Shown in pieces: positions 1 through 5,369 of a stretch of 5,369 nucleotides of DNA. Numbering within the stretch: position 1 is the stretch's first letter; each line of letters starts with the position of its first letter. The position numbers and the translations under genes were made by a program. This DNA comes from Gammaproteobacteria bacterium (GTDB taxonomy: Bacteria > Pseudomonadota > Gammaproteobacteria > Pseudomonadales > Azotimanducaceae_A): positions 1 through 5,369 of the forward strand of contig JAPOON010000482.1 of the NCBI GenBank assembly GCA_026713405.1, given 5' to 3'. Under the pieces are notes generated by a model. It ran no database searches, had not been told where the DNA came from, and was given only the letters and a program-made list of their open reading frames with translations.

Positions 1-10
1 CTTGTTGCCG

Positions 11-146
11 GTCCTGTGGAGTTGTGGGCGAGAGGTGCGCGAGTGTGGTCAGGCGGTGGGCAACGCACCAGCGTTGTCCACGGGCTGTCCACACGTCCCG
101 CAGGGCGTGCGCCGGTCCGCAGGACTCGTCCACAAATCCACAGGAC
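11..146. repeat. Large imperfect palindrome made of eight mirrored CCAC(A) boxes
   Basis: The stretch folds back on itself around the ACCA at 67-70. The reverse complement of 43-66 matches 71-94 at 20 of 24 positions, and that of 11-32 matches 125-146 at 20 of 22. The right arm carries about 20 extra bases between the two blocks. Within the arms lie four mirrored pairs of 9-mers. Left members, read on the minus strand: AACTCCACA (15-23), TCGCCCACA (23-31), CTGACCACA (44-52), TTGCCCACC (55-63). Right members, on the plus strand: TTGTCCACG (74-82), CTGTCCACA (85-93), TCGTCCACA (126-134), AAATCCACA (134-142). Box spacing of 8 and 11 is mirrored too. It lies just beyond the transposase stop, so it is either the 3' untranslated part of the element or its subterminal region. 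Function unknown; no gene is seen in 1-156. Confidence 0.8.
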
Positions 147-156
147 TCCGACAGCC

Positions 157-1410
157 TCAGGCGGCGGAGTGCTCTCGACCGATCAGCCGGAACAGATCGG
201 TCCGGGCTTGGTTCAGCGCCGCGGCGGCCGCCAGATCGCTGACCGCGTGGGCGACTATATCGAGTTGCTCGAAGGTGATGCCCCGGACCAGGTACTGCTC
301 GGCGTCGGTGAGCGCCTTCAGCTTCTCGTAGGGGGTCATCACGTCGGCGTCGCGATAACACTTTTGCACCCGGCCCTTGGCGTCGGTCTCCTCGGTGGGG
401 AACAGGCAGGGTCGGTGGTAGTTCAGAAACGGCGACAGCGCGTCCCGGTTGAAGGCGTTGACCGGCTCGGCGTAGTGCGCCGGGATGTGGGCGTAGCCGA
501 GCCACTTGCGGACTACCGAGGCGTTCTTGCTCTCGACCAGGGCGTTGTCGTTACTGTGCCGGGCGCGGGACTTGGTGAACTCCCCGACATGCAGCTTGTT
601 CAACAGTTCGGCAACCCGGTGGTTGATGTACTCGGAGCCATTGTCGGCGTGGAAACCGTCGATCTGGAAGGGAAACGCCTCGATCAGCGCTTCGAGCACC
701 GGAATCAGGAAGGCTTCCGAGATCGCCGCCACGGTGCCCACGTGCTGCCACTGGGTGACCTCGTCGACGATGTTGATGTGATACACCCCTTTGACCCCGT
801 CCAGGTCGCCCTGATGGACCGTGTCCACCCGCACAAATCCCGGCCGGCCCCGCGGCTCGGGACGGCGCCGGACGCCGATCGCCACCGCGGTCGGTCGTGT
901 GCGATCCCACACCCGGCGCACGTTGCGGTAGGTGCGCGAGCGGCGCAGGTTGTACAGGTGGCCGTTGGAGAGTCCCGCCAGGCGTTCGAAGCGCGCATCG
1001 GCGAACACCCGCCATTGCCGGCGCAGCACCGCGCGCGTGGCCGCCCCGGACATCTGGCCCAGCTCCGCATCGACTTGCGCCAGCAGGCGGATGTCGGCGG
1101 GCGTGTAACGGCGCTCGAACGGCCGCCTTGGTGGCCCGCCGCGCCGATCCTCGATCCGACCGGTCCGACGATGCTGCCCGATCAGGCGCGTCAGTTGCGC
1201 CCGCGACAGCCCGGTCACCTTCGCCAGATACCGCTTCACCAGCCCCCTGTCCGGCTTGCCCAGTCGATGGTAGTCCAGCTTCACCAGCGTACGGCGGACC
1301 AGCGTGTAGACCCCCGCGCGGTCGCCGCTGGCGAAGTCCACTGCCTCGCTGCCCTCGACAAAGGCACGAACCTGTTCCAGGGTCTGAACCCGTTGCGTCT
1401 GTATCGTCAC
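157..1410 (-). CDS. IS481-like DDE transposase (integrase core domain)
   Basis: Transposase expected to bind the element's ends and catalyse strand cleavage and transfer with a metal-dependent RNase H-fold core. Numbering from the upstream ATG (419 residues): residues about 55-90 look like a helix-turn-helix (GLVKRYLAKVTGLSRAQLTR), and about 140-165 like a second DNA-binding segment followed by a very Arg-rich linker. The integrase core starts near 190. The likely catalytic triad is D198 (in VRVDTVH), D258 (in FHADNGSEY) and E295 (in NDNALVESKN), with 36 residues between the last two. The frame is uninterrupted, so the gene appears intact. Start: GGAGG (1417-1421) directly abuts the ATG at 1416 but lies 6 nt before a GTG at 1410, so GTG is preferred (417 residues); the ATG at 1416 is the alternative. 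Stop is TGA at 157-159. The basic amino half and long carboxy half differ from short IS481 transposases, so it is best called IS481-like. Confidence 0.93.
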   Translation of the reverse strand: MTIQTQRVQTLEQVRAFVEGSEAVDFASGDRAGVYTLVRRTLVKLDYHRLGKPDRGLVKRYLAKVTGLSRAQLTRLIGQHRRTGRIEDRRGGPPRRPFERRYTPADIRLLAQVDAELGQMSGAATRAVLRRQWRVFADARFERLAGLSNGHLYNLRRSRTYRNVRRVWDRTRPTAVAIGVRRRPEPRGRPGFVRVDTVHQGDLDGVKGVYHINIVDEVTQWQHVGTVAAISEAFLIPVLEALIEAFPFQIDGFHADNGSEYINHRVAELLNKLHVGEFTKSRARHSNDNALVESKNASVVRKWLGYAHIPAHYAEPVNAFNRDALSPFLNYHRPCLFPTEETDAKGRVQKCYRDADVMTPYEKLKALTDAEQYLVRGITFEQLDIVAHAVSDLAAAAALNQARTDLFRLIGREHSAA

Positions 1411-1428
1411 GATCATCCTCCGATGATC
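1411..1428 (-). promoter_or_regulatory. Hairpin enclosing the transposase ribosome-binding site
   Basis: GATCATC (1411-1417) and GATGATC (1422-1428) form a perfect 7-bp inverted repeat. On the transposase mRNA the 4-nt loop is GGAG, the core of the Shine-Dalgarno sequence, and the 3' arm contains the possible ATG start. Such a fold could limit ribosome access and keep transposase levels low, a usual strategy of insertion sequences. The structure is visible; its regulatory effect is inferred. Confidence 0.5.
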
Positions 1429-1442
1429 CCTGACGCCGCCTA

Positions 1443-1463
1443 CAGGCTCATGTGTCGTTGGAC
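1443..1463. repeat. Inner copy of 21-bp direct repeat at insertion-sequence end
   Basis: This copy reads CAGGCTCATG, then TGTCGTTGGAC. It matches the outer copy at 1478-1498 at 19 of 21 positions and has the same orientation, with starts 35 bp apart. Tandem copies near the tip of an element often serve as transposase-binding sites, which is my inference here. Confidence 0.7.
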
Positions 1464-1477
1464 TTACGCTCCCCCTT

Positions 1478-1498
1478 CAGGCTCATGTCACGTTGGAC
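1478..1498. repeat. Outer copy of 21-bp direct repeat, probable terminal sequence of the element
   Basis: This copy reads CAGGCTCATG, then TCACGTTGGAC, differing from the inner copy by two adjacent bases. With the following A at 1499 its reverse complement starts TGTCCAACG, giving a TGT tip as in many IS481-type ends. The opposite end is not available for comparison. Confidence 0.65.
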
Positions 1499-1509
1499 AA
1501 GGCTCTCAT

Positions 1510-1538
1510 TTGACGGTCGAATGAGCCGTCAGTATCAT
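1510..1538 (+). promoter_or_regulatory. Sigma-70-type promoter of the tRNA cluster
   Basis: TTGACG (1510-1515, 5 of 6 to consensus) and TATCAT (1533-1538, 5 of 6) are separated by the ideal 17 bp. The start of transcription would fall near 1545, about 40 nt before tRNA-Pro. The bases after the -10 box are almost pure G and C, a discriminator typical of rRNA and tRNA promoters under stringent (ppGpp) control. An inverted repeat CTCATT (1505-1510) / AATGAG (1520-1525) overlaps the -35 box and could be an operator or chance. The probable insertion-sequence end is about 10 bp upstream. Confidence 0.75.
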
Positions 1539-1540
1539 CC

Positions 1541-1562
1541 GCCCGCCGCCGCCAGGGCGGGC
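1541..1562 (+). repeat. GC-rich inverted repeat in the tRNA leader
   Basis: GCCCGCC (1541-1547) pairs with GGCGGGC (1556-1562) across an 8-nt loop. The predicted transcript begins close to the left arm, so only part of the stem may be in RNA. It may be a leader hairpin trimmed off the tRNA precursor, or just a result of the GC-rich discriminator. No function can be assigned from the sequence. Confidence 0.35.
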
Positions 1563-1582
1563 TTGCAGGTTGGCGGTTCGGC

Positions 1583-1659
<77 letters not shown>

Positions 1660-1680
1660 GATTGAACCAGGCGAGCGCGG

Positions 1681-1698
1681 CGCCGGCCAATGCCGGCG
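1681..1698 (+). repeat. Spacer hairpin between tRNA-Pro and tRNA-Arg
   Basis: CGCCGGC (1681-1687) and GCCGGCG (1692-1698) are perfect complements around the loop CAAT. It lies in the 73-nt spacer of the tRNA precursor, with no run of T after it, so it is more likely a structural or processing feature than a terminator. Role inferred. Confidence 0.45.
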
Positions 1699-1732
1699 GA
1701 AACGCTGGTCTGAGAGGCAAGCGGCCGCTATT

Positions 1733-1809
<77 letters not shown>

Positions 1810-1831
1810 GCAGGCCGGCAGCGAGACTGAC

Positions 1832-1908
1832 GGTGGACGTAGCTCAGCCGGTAGAGCTCCGGGTTGTGGTCCCGGCGGTCGTGGGTTCGAACCCCATCGT
1901 CCACCCCA
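1832..1908 (+). tRNA. tRNA-His (anticodon GTG)
   Basis: Complete cloverleaf including the extra 5' G (position -1, at 1832) opposite C73, the hallmark needed by histidyl-tRNA synthetase. The acceptor stem GTGGACG (1833-1839) pairs with CGTCCAC (1898-1904); encoded CCA is at 1906-1908. The anticodon stem CCGGG/CCCGG closes loop TTGTGGT with GTG at 1866-1868. Third and last tRNA of the cluster, 22 nt after tRNA-Arg. Confidence 0.97.
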
Positions 1909-1934
1909 ATCCACCGTGATGGCCGGAGAACAAA

Positions 1935-1949
1935 CGGGGCCATGCCCCG
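1935..1949. terminator. Short GC hairpin after the tRNA cluster, possible weak terminator
   Basis: CGGGGC (1935-1940) pairs with GCCCCG (1944-1949) over the 3-nt loop CAT. There is no T run on the plus strand, so it is not a textbook intrinsic terminator for the tRNAs. On the minus strand it is followed by TTTGTTC, a better but unneeded fit. It may slow polymerase, form a 3' trimming end for the tRNA-His precursor, or allow read-through into tig. Confidence 0.3.
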
Positions 1950-1989
1950 ACTCGACGAGAAAACAGTGACCGGGTGCAAACTTTACTCA

Positions 1990-2013
1990 CTTGAAAAGCC
2001 GATCCGGGAATAA
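1990..2013 (+). promoter_or_regulatory. CTTGAAAA motif upstream of tig
   Basis: CTTGAAAA (1990-1997) is followed by CCGGGAATAA (2004-2013). CTTGAAA equals the consensus -35 box of heat-shock sigma factor 32, but no CCCCAT-type -10 box follows at the proper distance, and a start at that spacing would fall on the tig start codon. A similar motif precedes clpX at 4096. Noted as a shared element of unknown role. I see no convincing promoter for tig, which may be read in part from the tRNA promoter. Confidence 0.25.
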
Positions 2014-2024
2014 GAGGACCGGCC

Positions 2025-3392
2025 ATGCAGGTATCAGTTGAATCGACCTCGGATCTCGAACGGCGCCTGACCATCGTCGTTCCCTCCGAGCAGTTCGAGA
2101 ATCAAGTTTCCTCCAGGCTCAAGCAGACGCGGAGCCAGGTTCGCCTGCCCGGTTTCCGGCCCGGCAAGGTTCCCATGAAGGAAGTGCGCCGCCGTTTCGG
2201 CGCCGCGGCCCGGGCGGAAACTGCCAGCGACGTCATGCGGGCGAGTTTCAGCGAGGCCGTGCAACGGGAAGCGCTGTCGCCCGCGGGTTCGCCGGCACTG
2301 CAGGTGGTCAAGCTCGACCCGGGCGACGACTTCGAGTTCACGGCCACCTTCGAGGTTTTCCCCCCGGTTGAGCTGGCCGATTTCTCCAACCTGGAGATCA
2401 AGCAGCCGACCTGCGAGATCACCGGCGACGACATCGATGACATGGTGCAGCGACTGCGCGAGCAGCGCCAGGAGTGGGACGAGGTAGAGCGGGGCGCCGA
2501 AGAGGGCGACCTGGTCACGGTCGACTTCGAGGGCCTGCTCGACGGCGAGCCGTTTGAGGGCAACAAGGCGGAGGCCGCTGTTTTCGAAGTCGGTTCCGGA
2601 CGCATGATCGAGGATTTCGATCAGGCGGTCCGAGGTATGGCGGCGGGGGAAACCAAGGAGTTCCCGGCAGATTTTCCCGAGGACTACCACAGCGATGAAC
2701 TGGCCGGAAAGACCGTGCACTTCACGGCGACGGTGGGCGTCGTGCAGGAGCCCCGGTTACCCGAAGTGGACGAGGAGTTCATTCGCGCATTCGGCGTGGA
2801 GGACGGTGACATGGAAGCCTTTCGCGAGGAAGTCGCCGGCAACATGCGCCGTGAACTCGACGTCGCGATCCGGGCGCAGGTCAAGAGCCGGGTCATGGAC
2901 CAACTGGCCGAAAGTCACGACGTCCAGCTCCCCCACGCACTTGTCCACCATGAAATTCACGCCCTCAAGGACCGGATGCTGCAGCGCGTACCGGAAGCCG
3001 ACCGCAAGGAGGTATCGTTGCCGGATGAGCTGTTCCGGGAGCAGGCCGAACGGCAGGTCGCCCTGGGCCTGATCACTCGGGAAATCGTTCGCCAGCACGA
3101 ACTGACGGCCGATGCGGAAAAGATGAGGGCGCGGATCGAGCAGCTTGCCGAACCCTACGCCGACAAGGACCAGGTGGTCGCCTGGTACTATCAGAACGAG
3201 GAACAGCTCGAGGGCGTCGAAATGGCCGTGCTCGAGGACAGCGTCGTCGAAACCGTGCTCGAGGGGGCCCAGGTGAGTTTGCAGGAACGGTCCTATGCCG
3301 ACATCATTGCCGGCAAGATTGAGGACGACAACGAATCCGAAGAGGAGAACGCAGCCGCAGCCGACCCGCCGTCCGACGAACCGGCGGGTTGA
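2025..3392 (+). CDS. tig: Trigger factor, ribosome-associated chaperone and prolyl isomerase
   Basis: Trigger factor binds beside the ribosome exit tunnel, shields nascent chains and accelerates prolyl cis-trans isomerisation. Domains in order: ribosome-binding domain about 1-115 with the signature GFRPGKVP at 43-50, the loop that docks on ribosomal protein L23; FKBP-type isomerase domain about 155-242 (from DLVTVDFEG to VHFTATVGVV); C-terminal chaperone-cradle domain about 245-425. At 455 residues it is somewhat longer than the E. coli protein (432). The excess is mostly a C-terminal tail from about 431, rich in Glu, Asp, Ala and Pro. AAGAGGA (2012-2018) lies 6 nt before the ATG, and MQVSVE is a usual start for the family. 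Followed 53 nt later by clpP, a standard gammaproteobacterial arrangement. No terminator is seen in the gap, so co-transcription is plausible. Confidence 0.98.
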   Translation: MQVSVESTSDLERRLTIVVPSEQFENQVSSRLKQTRSQVRLPGFRPGKVPMKEVRRRFGAAARAETASDVMRASFSEAVQREALSPAGSPALQVVKLDPGDDFEFTATFEVFPPVELADFSNLEIKQPTCEITGDDIDDMVQRLREQRQEWDEVERGAEEGDLVTVDFEGLLDGEPFEGNKAEAAVFEVGSGRMIEDFDQAVRGMAAGETKEFPADFPEDYHSDELAGKTVHFTATVGVVQEPRLPEVDEEFIRAFGVEDGDMEAFREEVAGNMRRELDVAIRAQVKSRVMDQLAESHDVQLPHALVHHEIHALKDRMLQRVPEADRKEVSLPDELFREQAERQVALGLITREIVRQHELTADAEKMRARIEQLAEPYADKDQVVAWYYQNEEQLEGVEMAVLEDSVVETVLEGAQVSLQERSYADIIAGKIEDDNESEEENAAAADPPSDEPAG

Positions 3393-3445
3393 TCGGCGAC
3401 AGGGTGCCAGGCCTCGCAATGCCATATGAAGGAGTTTGAAGCAGC

Positions 3446-4075
3446 ATGAAAGAGACCAGCGCACTGGGCCTGGTGCCCATGGTGGTCGAACAGTCGTCGC
3501 GCGGCGAGCGCGCCTACGACATCTATTCCCGCCTGTTGAAGGACCGCATTGTATTCGTGGTTGGGCCGGTGGAAGACCAGGTGGCCAACCTGGTCATCGC
3601 GCAGATCCTGTACCTGGAGTCGGAGAACCCGGACAAGGACATCCACATGTACATCAACTGCCCCGGCGGGGCGGTGACATCGGGGATGGCCATCTACGAC
3701 ACGATGCAGTTCGTGCGCTGCAACGTCAGCACGCTGTGCATCGGCCAGGCGGCCAGCATGGGCGCCTTCCTGCTCGCCGCGGGCGAGCCCGGCAAGCGCT
3801 ATGCGCTGCCCAACTCCCGCATGATGATCCACCAGCCGGCGATGGGCGGAGCCCGTGGGGTCGCCGCCGATATCGAGATCCAGGCGAAAGAGATCCTGCA
3901 CATGCGCGAGCGCCTGAATCAACTGCTCGCCCAGCATACCGGTCAGCCGGTGGAGCGTATCAGGGCCGACTCCGACCGCGACTTCTGGATGAGTCCGGAT
4001 GACGCGGAACAATACGGCCTGGTCGACCGGGTTCAGCAGGCGCGCAAATCGCTACCCGCCGTGGTCGGACAGTAG
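3446..4075 (+). CDS. clpP: ATP-dependent Clp protease proteolytic subunit
   Basis: ClpP forms a barrel of two heptamer rings with enclosed serine-protease sites and degrades proteins fed in by ClpX or ClpA. The 209-residue protein shows the catalytic triad Ser104 (GQAASMGA), His129 (MMIHQP) and Asp179 (DSDRDFW), and the oxyanion Gly-Gly at 74-75. Comparison with E. coli, whose mature form starts ALVPMV, suggests a short propeptide of about 7 residues before GLVPMVVEQ. Two oddities: the usually invariant YINSPGG is YINCPGG (Cys72), and the segment after the catalytic His ([10 protein letters not shown]) has one residue more than the common HQPLGGFQG-type sequence. AAGGAG (3429-3434) is 11 nt before the ATG, a slightly long spacing; the start agrees with the family. 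Lies 53 nt after tig and 80 nt before clpX. Confidence 0.98.
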   Translation: MKETSALGLVPMVVEQSSRGERAYDIYSRLLKDRIVFVVGPVEDQVANLVIAQILYLESENPDKDIHMYINCPGGAVTSGMAIYDTMQFVRCNVSTLCIGQAASMGAFLLAAGEPGKRYALPNSRMMIHQPAMGGARGVAADIEIQAKEILHMRERLNQLLAQHTGQPVERIRADSDRDFWMSPDDAEQYGLVDRVQQARKSLPAVVGQ

Positions 4076-4095
4076 GGCGGGAAGCGCGGGCGAGG

Positions 4096-4116
4096 CTTGA
4101 AAAATCCCCGGATAAA
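4096..4116 (+). promoter_or_regulatory. CTTGAAAA motif in the clpP-clpX gap, possible clpX promoter element
   Basis: CTTGAAAA (4096-4103) is followed by CCCCGGATAAA (4106-4116), resembling the arrangement before tig at 1990-2013. CTTGAAA matches the sigma-32 -35 consensus, but the CCCC lies only a few bases away instead of about 13-15, so a normal heat-shock promoter is not formed. As a sigma-70 -35 box (TTGAAA) it lacks a good -10 box at 16-18 bp. The motif is seen; the function is open. Confidence 0.25.
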
Positions 4117-4155
4117 CCGCAAGGTTAAAGATGACGGAATCCTGTCGAGGTAAGC

Positions 4156-5369
4156 ATGGCTGACGAAGGCGGTAGGCGAGGCGACTCCACCAAGCTCCTT
4201 TATTGCTCCTTCTGCGGCAAGAGCCAGCACGAGGTGCGCAAGCTCATCGCGGGGCCGTCCGTGTTCATCTGCGACGAGTGCGTCGAACTCTGTAACGACA
4301 TCATCCGCGAGGAGGTCTCGGAGGGCGCGCAGAGCGGCGACGGCGACAAGCTCCCCGTTCCCGCCGAAATCAACGGCATCCTCGACGAGTACGTCATCGG
4401 CCAGGAACACGCCAAGAAGGTCCTCTCGGTCGCGGTCTACAACCATTACAAGCGGTTGAACTACTCCGGCAAGAAAGACGACGTGGAGCTTTCCAAGTCG
4501 AATATCCTGCTGATCGGCCCCACCGGCTGCGGCAAGACGCTGCTCGCGGAAACGCTCGCGAGACTGCTCGACGTACCGTTCACCATTGCCGATGCGACGA
4601 CGCTCACCGAAGCCGGATACGTGGGCGAAGATGTCGAGAACATCATTCAGAAGCTCCTGCAGAAGTGCGACTACGACGTGGAACGGGCCCAGGTGGGCAT
4701 CGTCTACATCGACGAGATTGACAAGATCTCACGCAAGTCCGACAACCCCTCCATTACCCGTGACGTGTCCGGAGAAGGCGTTCAGCAGGCCCTCCTGAAA
4801 CTGATCGAGGGAACCATCGCCTCCGTGCCGCCCCAGGGCGGGCGCAAGCACCCGCAGCAGGAATTCCTGCAGGTGGATACCTCGAACATCCTGTTCATCT
4901 GCGGGGGCGCCTTCGCGGGCCTCGACAAGGTGATTCTCGAGCGGTCCGACAAGTCGGGCATCGGCTTCGGCGCGGAGGTGAGAGGCGAGGAATCCCGCAA
5001 GCAGATCGGGGCGACCCTGCGCCTCGTCGAGCCCGAAGACCTCATCCGCTACGGGCTGATTCCCGAATTCGTCGGCCGCTTGCCCGTGGTTGCCACCCTC
5101 GAGGAACTCGACATCCACGCGCTGATGCGGATTCTCACCGAACCCCGGAATTCCCTGACCAAGCAGTATGCGAAGCTCTTCGAGATGGAAGGCGTCGAGG
5201 TGGACTTCCGCGAGGACGCCCTGAAAGCCGTGGCGCAGCGGGCGATGGAACGCAAGACCGGCGCCCGTGGGCTGCGCTCGATTCTCGAAGCCGTGCTGCT
5301 CGACACCATGTACGACCTGCCGTCGTCCGACCCCATCGCCAAGGTGGTGATCGATGCAAGCGTGATCAC
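4156..5369 (+). CDS. clpX: ATP-dependent Clp protease ATP-binding subunit ClpX (3' end cut off)
   Basis: ClpX is a hexameric AAA+ unfoldase that recognises substrates, unfolds them with ATP and feeds them to ClpP. The first 404 residues are in the window; E. coli ClpX has 424, so only about 20-25 are missing. Visible in order: N-terminal zinc-binding domain with C17, C20, C39 and C42 (CSFC and CDEC); Walker A GPTGCGKT at 121-128; pore-1 loop GYVG at 154-157; Walker B IVYIDEID with D186 and E187; pore-2 region RKH at 230-232; IGF loop 269-271, which docks into ClpP; sensor-2 GAR at 369-371. All key ATPase, pore and ClpP-docking elements are present. GAGG (4147-4150) lies 5 nt before the ATG. 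Adjacent clpP encodes its partner. No frameshift; the open end is due to the window edge. Confidence 0.98.
   Translation, partial: MADEGGRRGDSTKLLYCSFCGKSQHEVRKLIAGPSVFICDECVELCNDIIREEVSEGAQSGDGDKLPVPAEINGILDEYVIGQEHAKKVLSVAVYNHYKRLNYSGKKDDVELSKSNILLIGPTGCGKTLLAETLARLLDVPFTIADATTLTEAGYVGEDVENIIQKLLQKCDYDVERAQVGIVYIDEIDKISRKSDNPSITRDVSGEGVQQALLKLIEGTIASVPPQGGRKHPQQEFLQVDTSNILFICGGAFAGLDKVILERSDKSGIGFGAEVRGEESRKQIGATLRLVEPEDLIRYGLIPEFVGRLPVVATLEELDIHALMRILTEPRNSLTKQYAKLFEMEGVEVDFREDALKAVAQRAMERKTGARGLRSILEAVLLDTMYDLPSSDPIAKVVIDASVI

Larger units (their letters stand above)
1..1499 (-). mobile_element. Partial IS481-like insertion sequence; right end near 1499, left end outside the window
   Basis: A single transposase gene fills most of this stretch and reads leftward. 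Upstream of its start two nearly identical 21-bp repeats occur in tandem (1443-1463 and 1478-1498). Read from the outside on the minus strand, the outer one begins TGTCCAACGTGACATGAGCC at 1499. Elements of the IS481 family commonly begin with TGT, so 1499 is my best estimate of the right terminus. No inverted copy of this end is present in 1-156, so the left terminus is probably to the left of the window. Past 1499 the sequence changes to a tRNA promoter. Family assignment rests on the DDE domain of the protein; the exact borders and any target duplication are inferred or unseen. Confidence 0.72.

Noticed and set aside
74..100. Possible left terminus of the insertion sequence (TGTCCAC)
   Set aside because: Only about seven bases resemble the right tip TGTCCAACG and the match does not extend, so it is better explained as part of the CCAC box array.
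11..146. CRISPR array
   Set aside because: The repeated units are short, inverted and unevenly spaced, without unique spacers of constant length.
1..156. Chromosomal or plasmid replication origin
   Set aside because: There is no AT-rich unwinding stretch, no dnaA, rep or partition gene nearby, and the boxes deviate from the DnaA consensus; kept only as a finding about box resemblance.
16..1524. A 502-codon open frame on the plus strand across the transposase
   Set aside because: It lies antisense to a clear DDE transposase, its protein has no recognisable domain, it ends inside the tRNA promoter, and long antisense frames are expected in GC-rich genes.
1990..2026. Standard sigma-32 heat-shock promoter for tig
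   Set aside because: The only CCAT-like -10 candidate is about 22 bp from CTTGAAA and overlaps the start codon, which is incompatible with the ribosome-binding site at 2012-2018.
2034..2720. A 228-codon open frame on the minus strand inside tig
   Set aside because: It is antisense to a well-conserved trigger factor gene, lacks a convincing ribosome-binding site, and its translation looks like no known family.
3436..4002. A 188-codon plus-strand frame overlapping clpP in another frame
   Set aside because: The clpP frame has all catalytic motifs; this one gives an Arg/Gly/Pro-rich translation typical of a shadow frame.
3293..4012. A 239-codon minus-strand frame spanning the end of tig and most of clpP
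   Set aside because: It is antisense to two conserved genes; the composition reflects GC-rich third positions rather than a real protein.

Overview
The window looks like a chromosomal segment of a GC-rich gammaproteobacterium. It carries a tRNA-Pro / tRNA-Arg / tRNA-His cluster with genome-encoded CCA ends, directly followed by tig, clpP and clpX in the same direction. This order is familiar from gammaproteobacteria such as the pseudomonads. The protein sequences are gammaproteobacterial in type but do not let me name a genus. The clpX gene runs off the right edge, so at least one more gene of the locus lies beyond.

Left part (1-1499, reads leftward): the right-hand portion of an insertion sequence. 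Its transposase (stop at 157, start at 1410 or 1416) is an apparently intact DDE integrase-core protein of the IS481-like kind. The likely right terminus is near 1499, where two 21-bp direct repeats lie in tandem. The left terminus is not recognisable and is probably outside the window. Just past the transposase stop, 11-146 is a large imperfect palindrome built from eight CCAC(A) boxes arranged as four mirrored pairs. This is the most unusual structure in the window. The transposase ribosome-binding site sits in the loop of a perfect 7-bp hairpin.

Middle (1500-1908, rightward): a strong sigma-70-type promoter (TTGACG, 17 bp, TATCAT) with a GC-rich discriminator begins only about 10 bp beyond the insertion-sequence end. 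It drives tRNA-Pro(TGG), tRNA-Arg(TCT) and tRNA-His(GTG), so the element appears to have landed immediately upstream of a stable-RNA promoter.

Right part (2025-5369, rightward): tig (trigger factor, ribosome-bound chaperone), clpP (serine protease of the ClpXP complex) and clpX (AAA+ unfoldase, C-terminus cut off). Together they cover protein folding at the ribosome exit and regulated protein degradation. No new multi-gene system is evident; the points of interest are the palindromic box array, the insertion next to the tRNA promoter, and a few unusual residues in ClpP.
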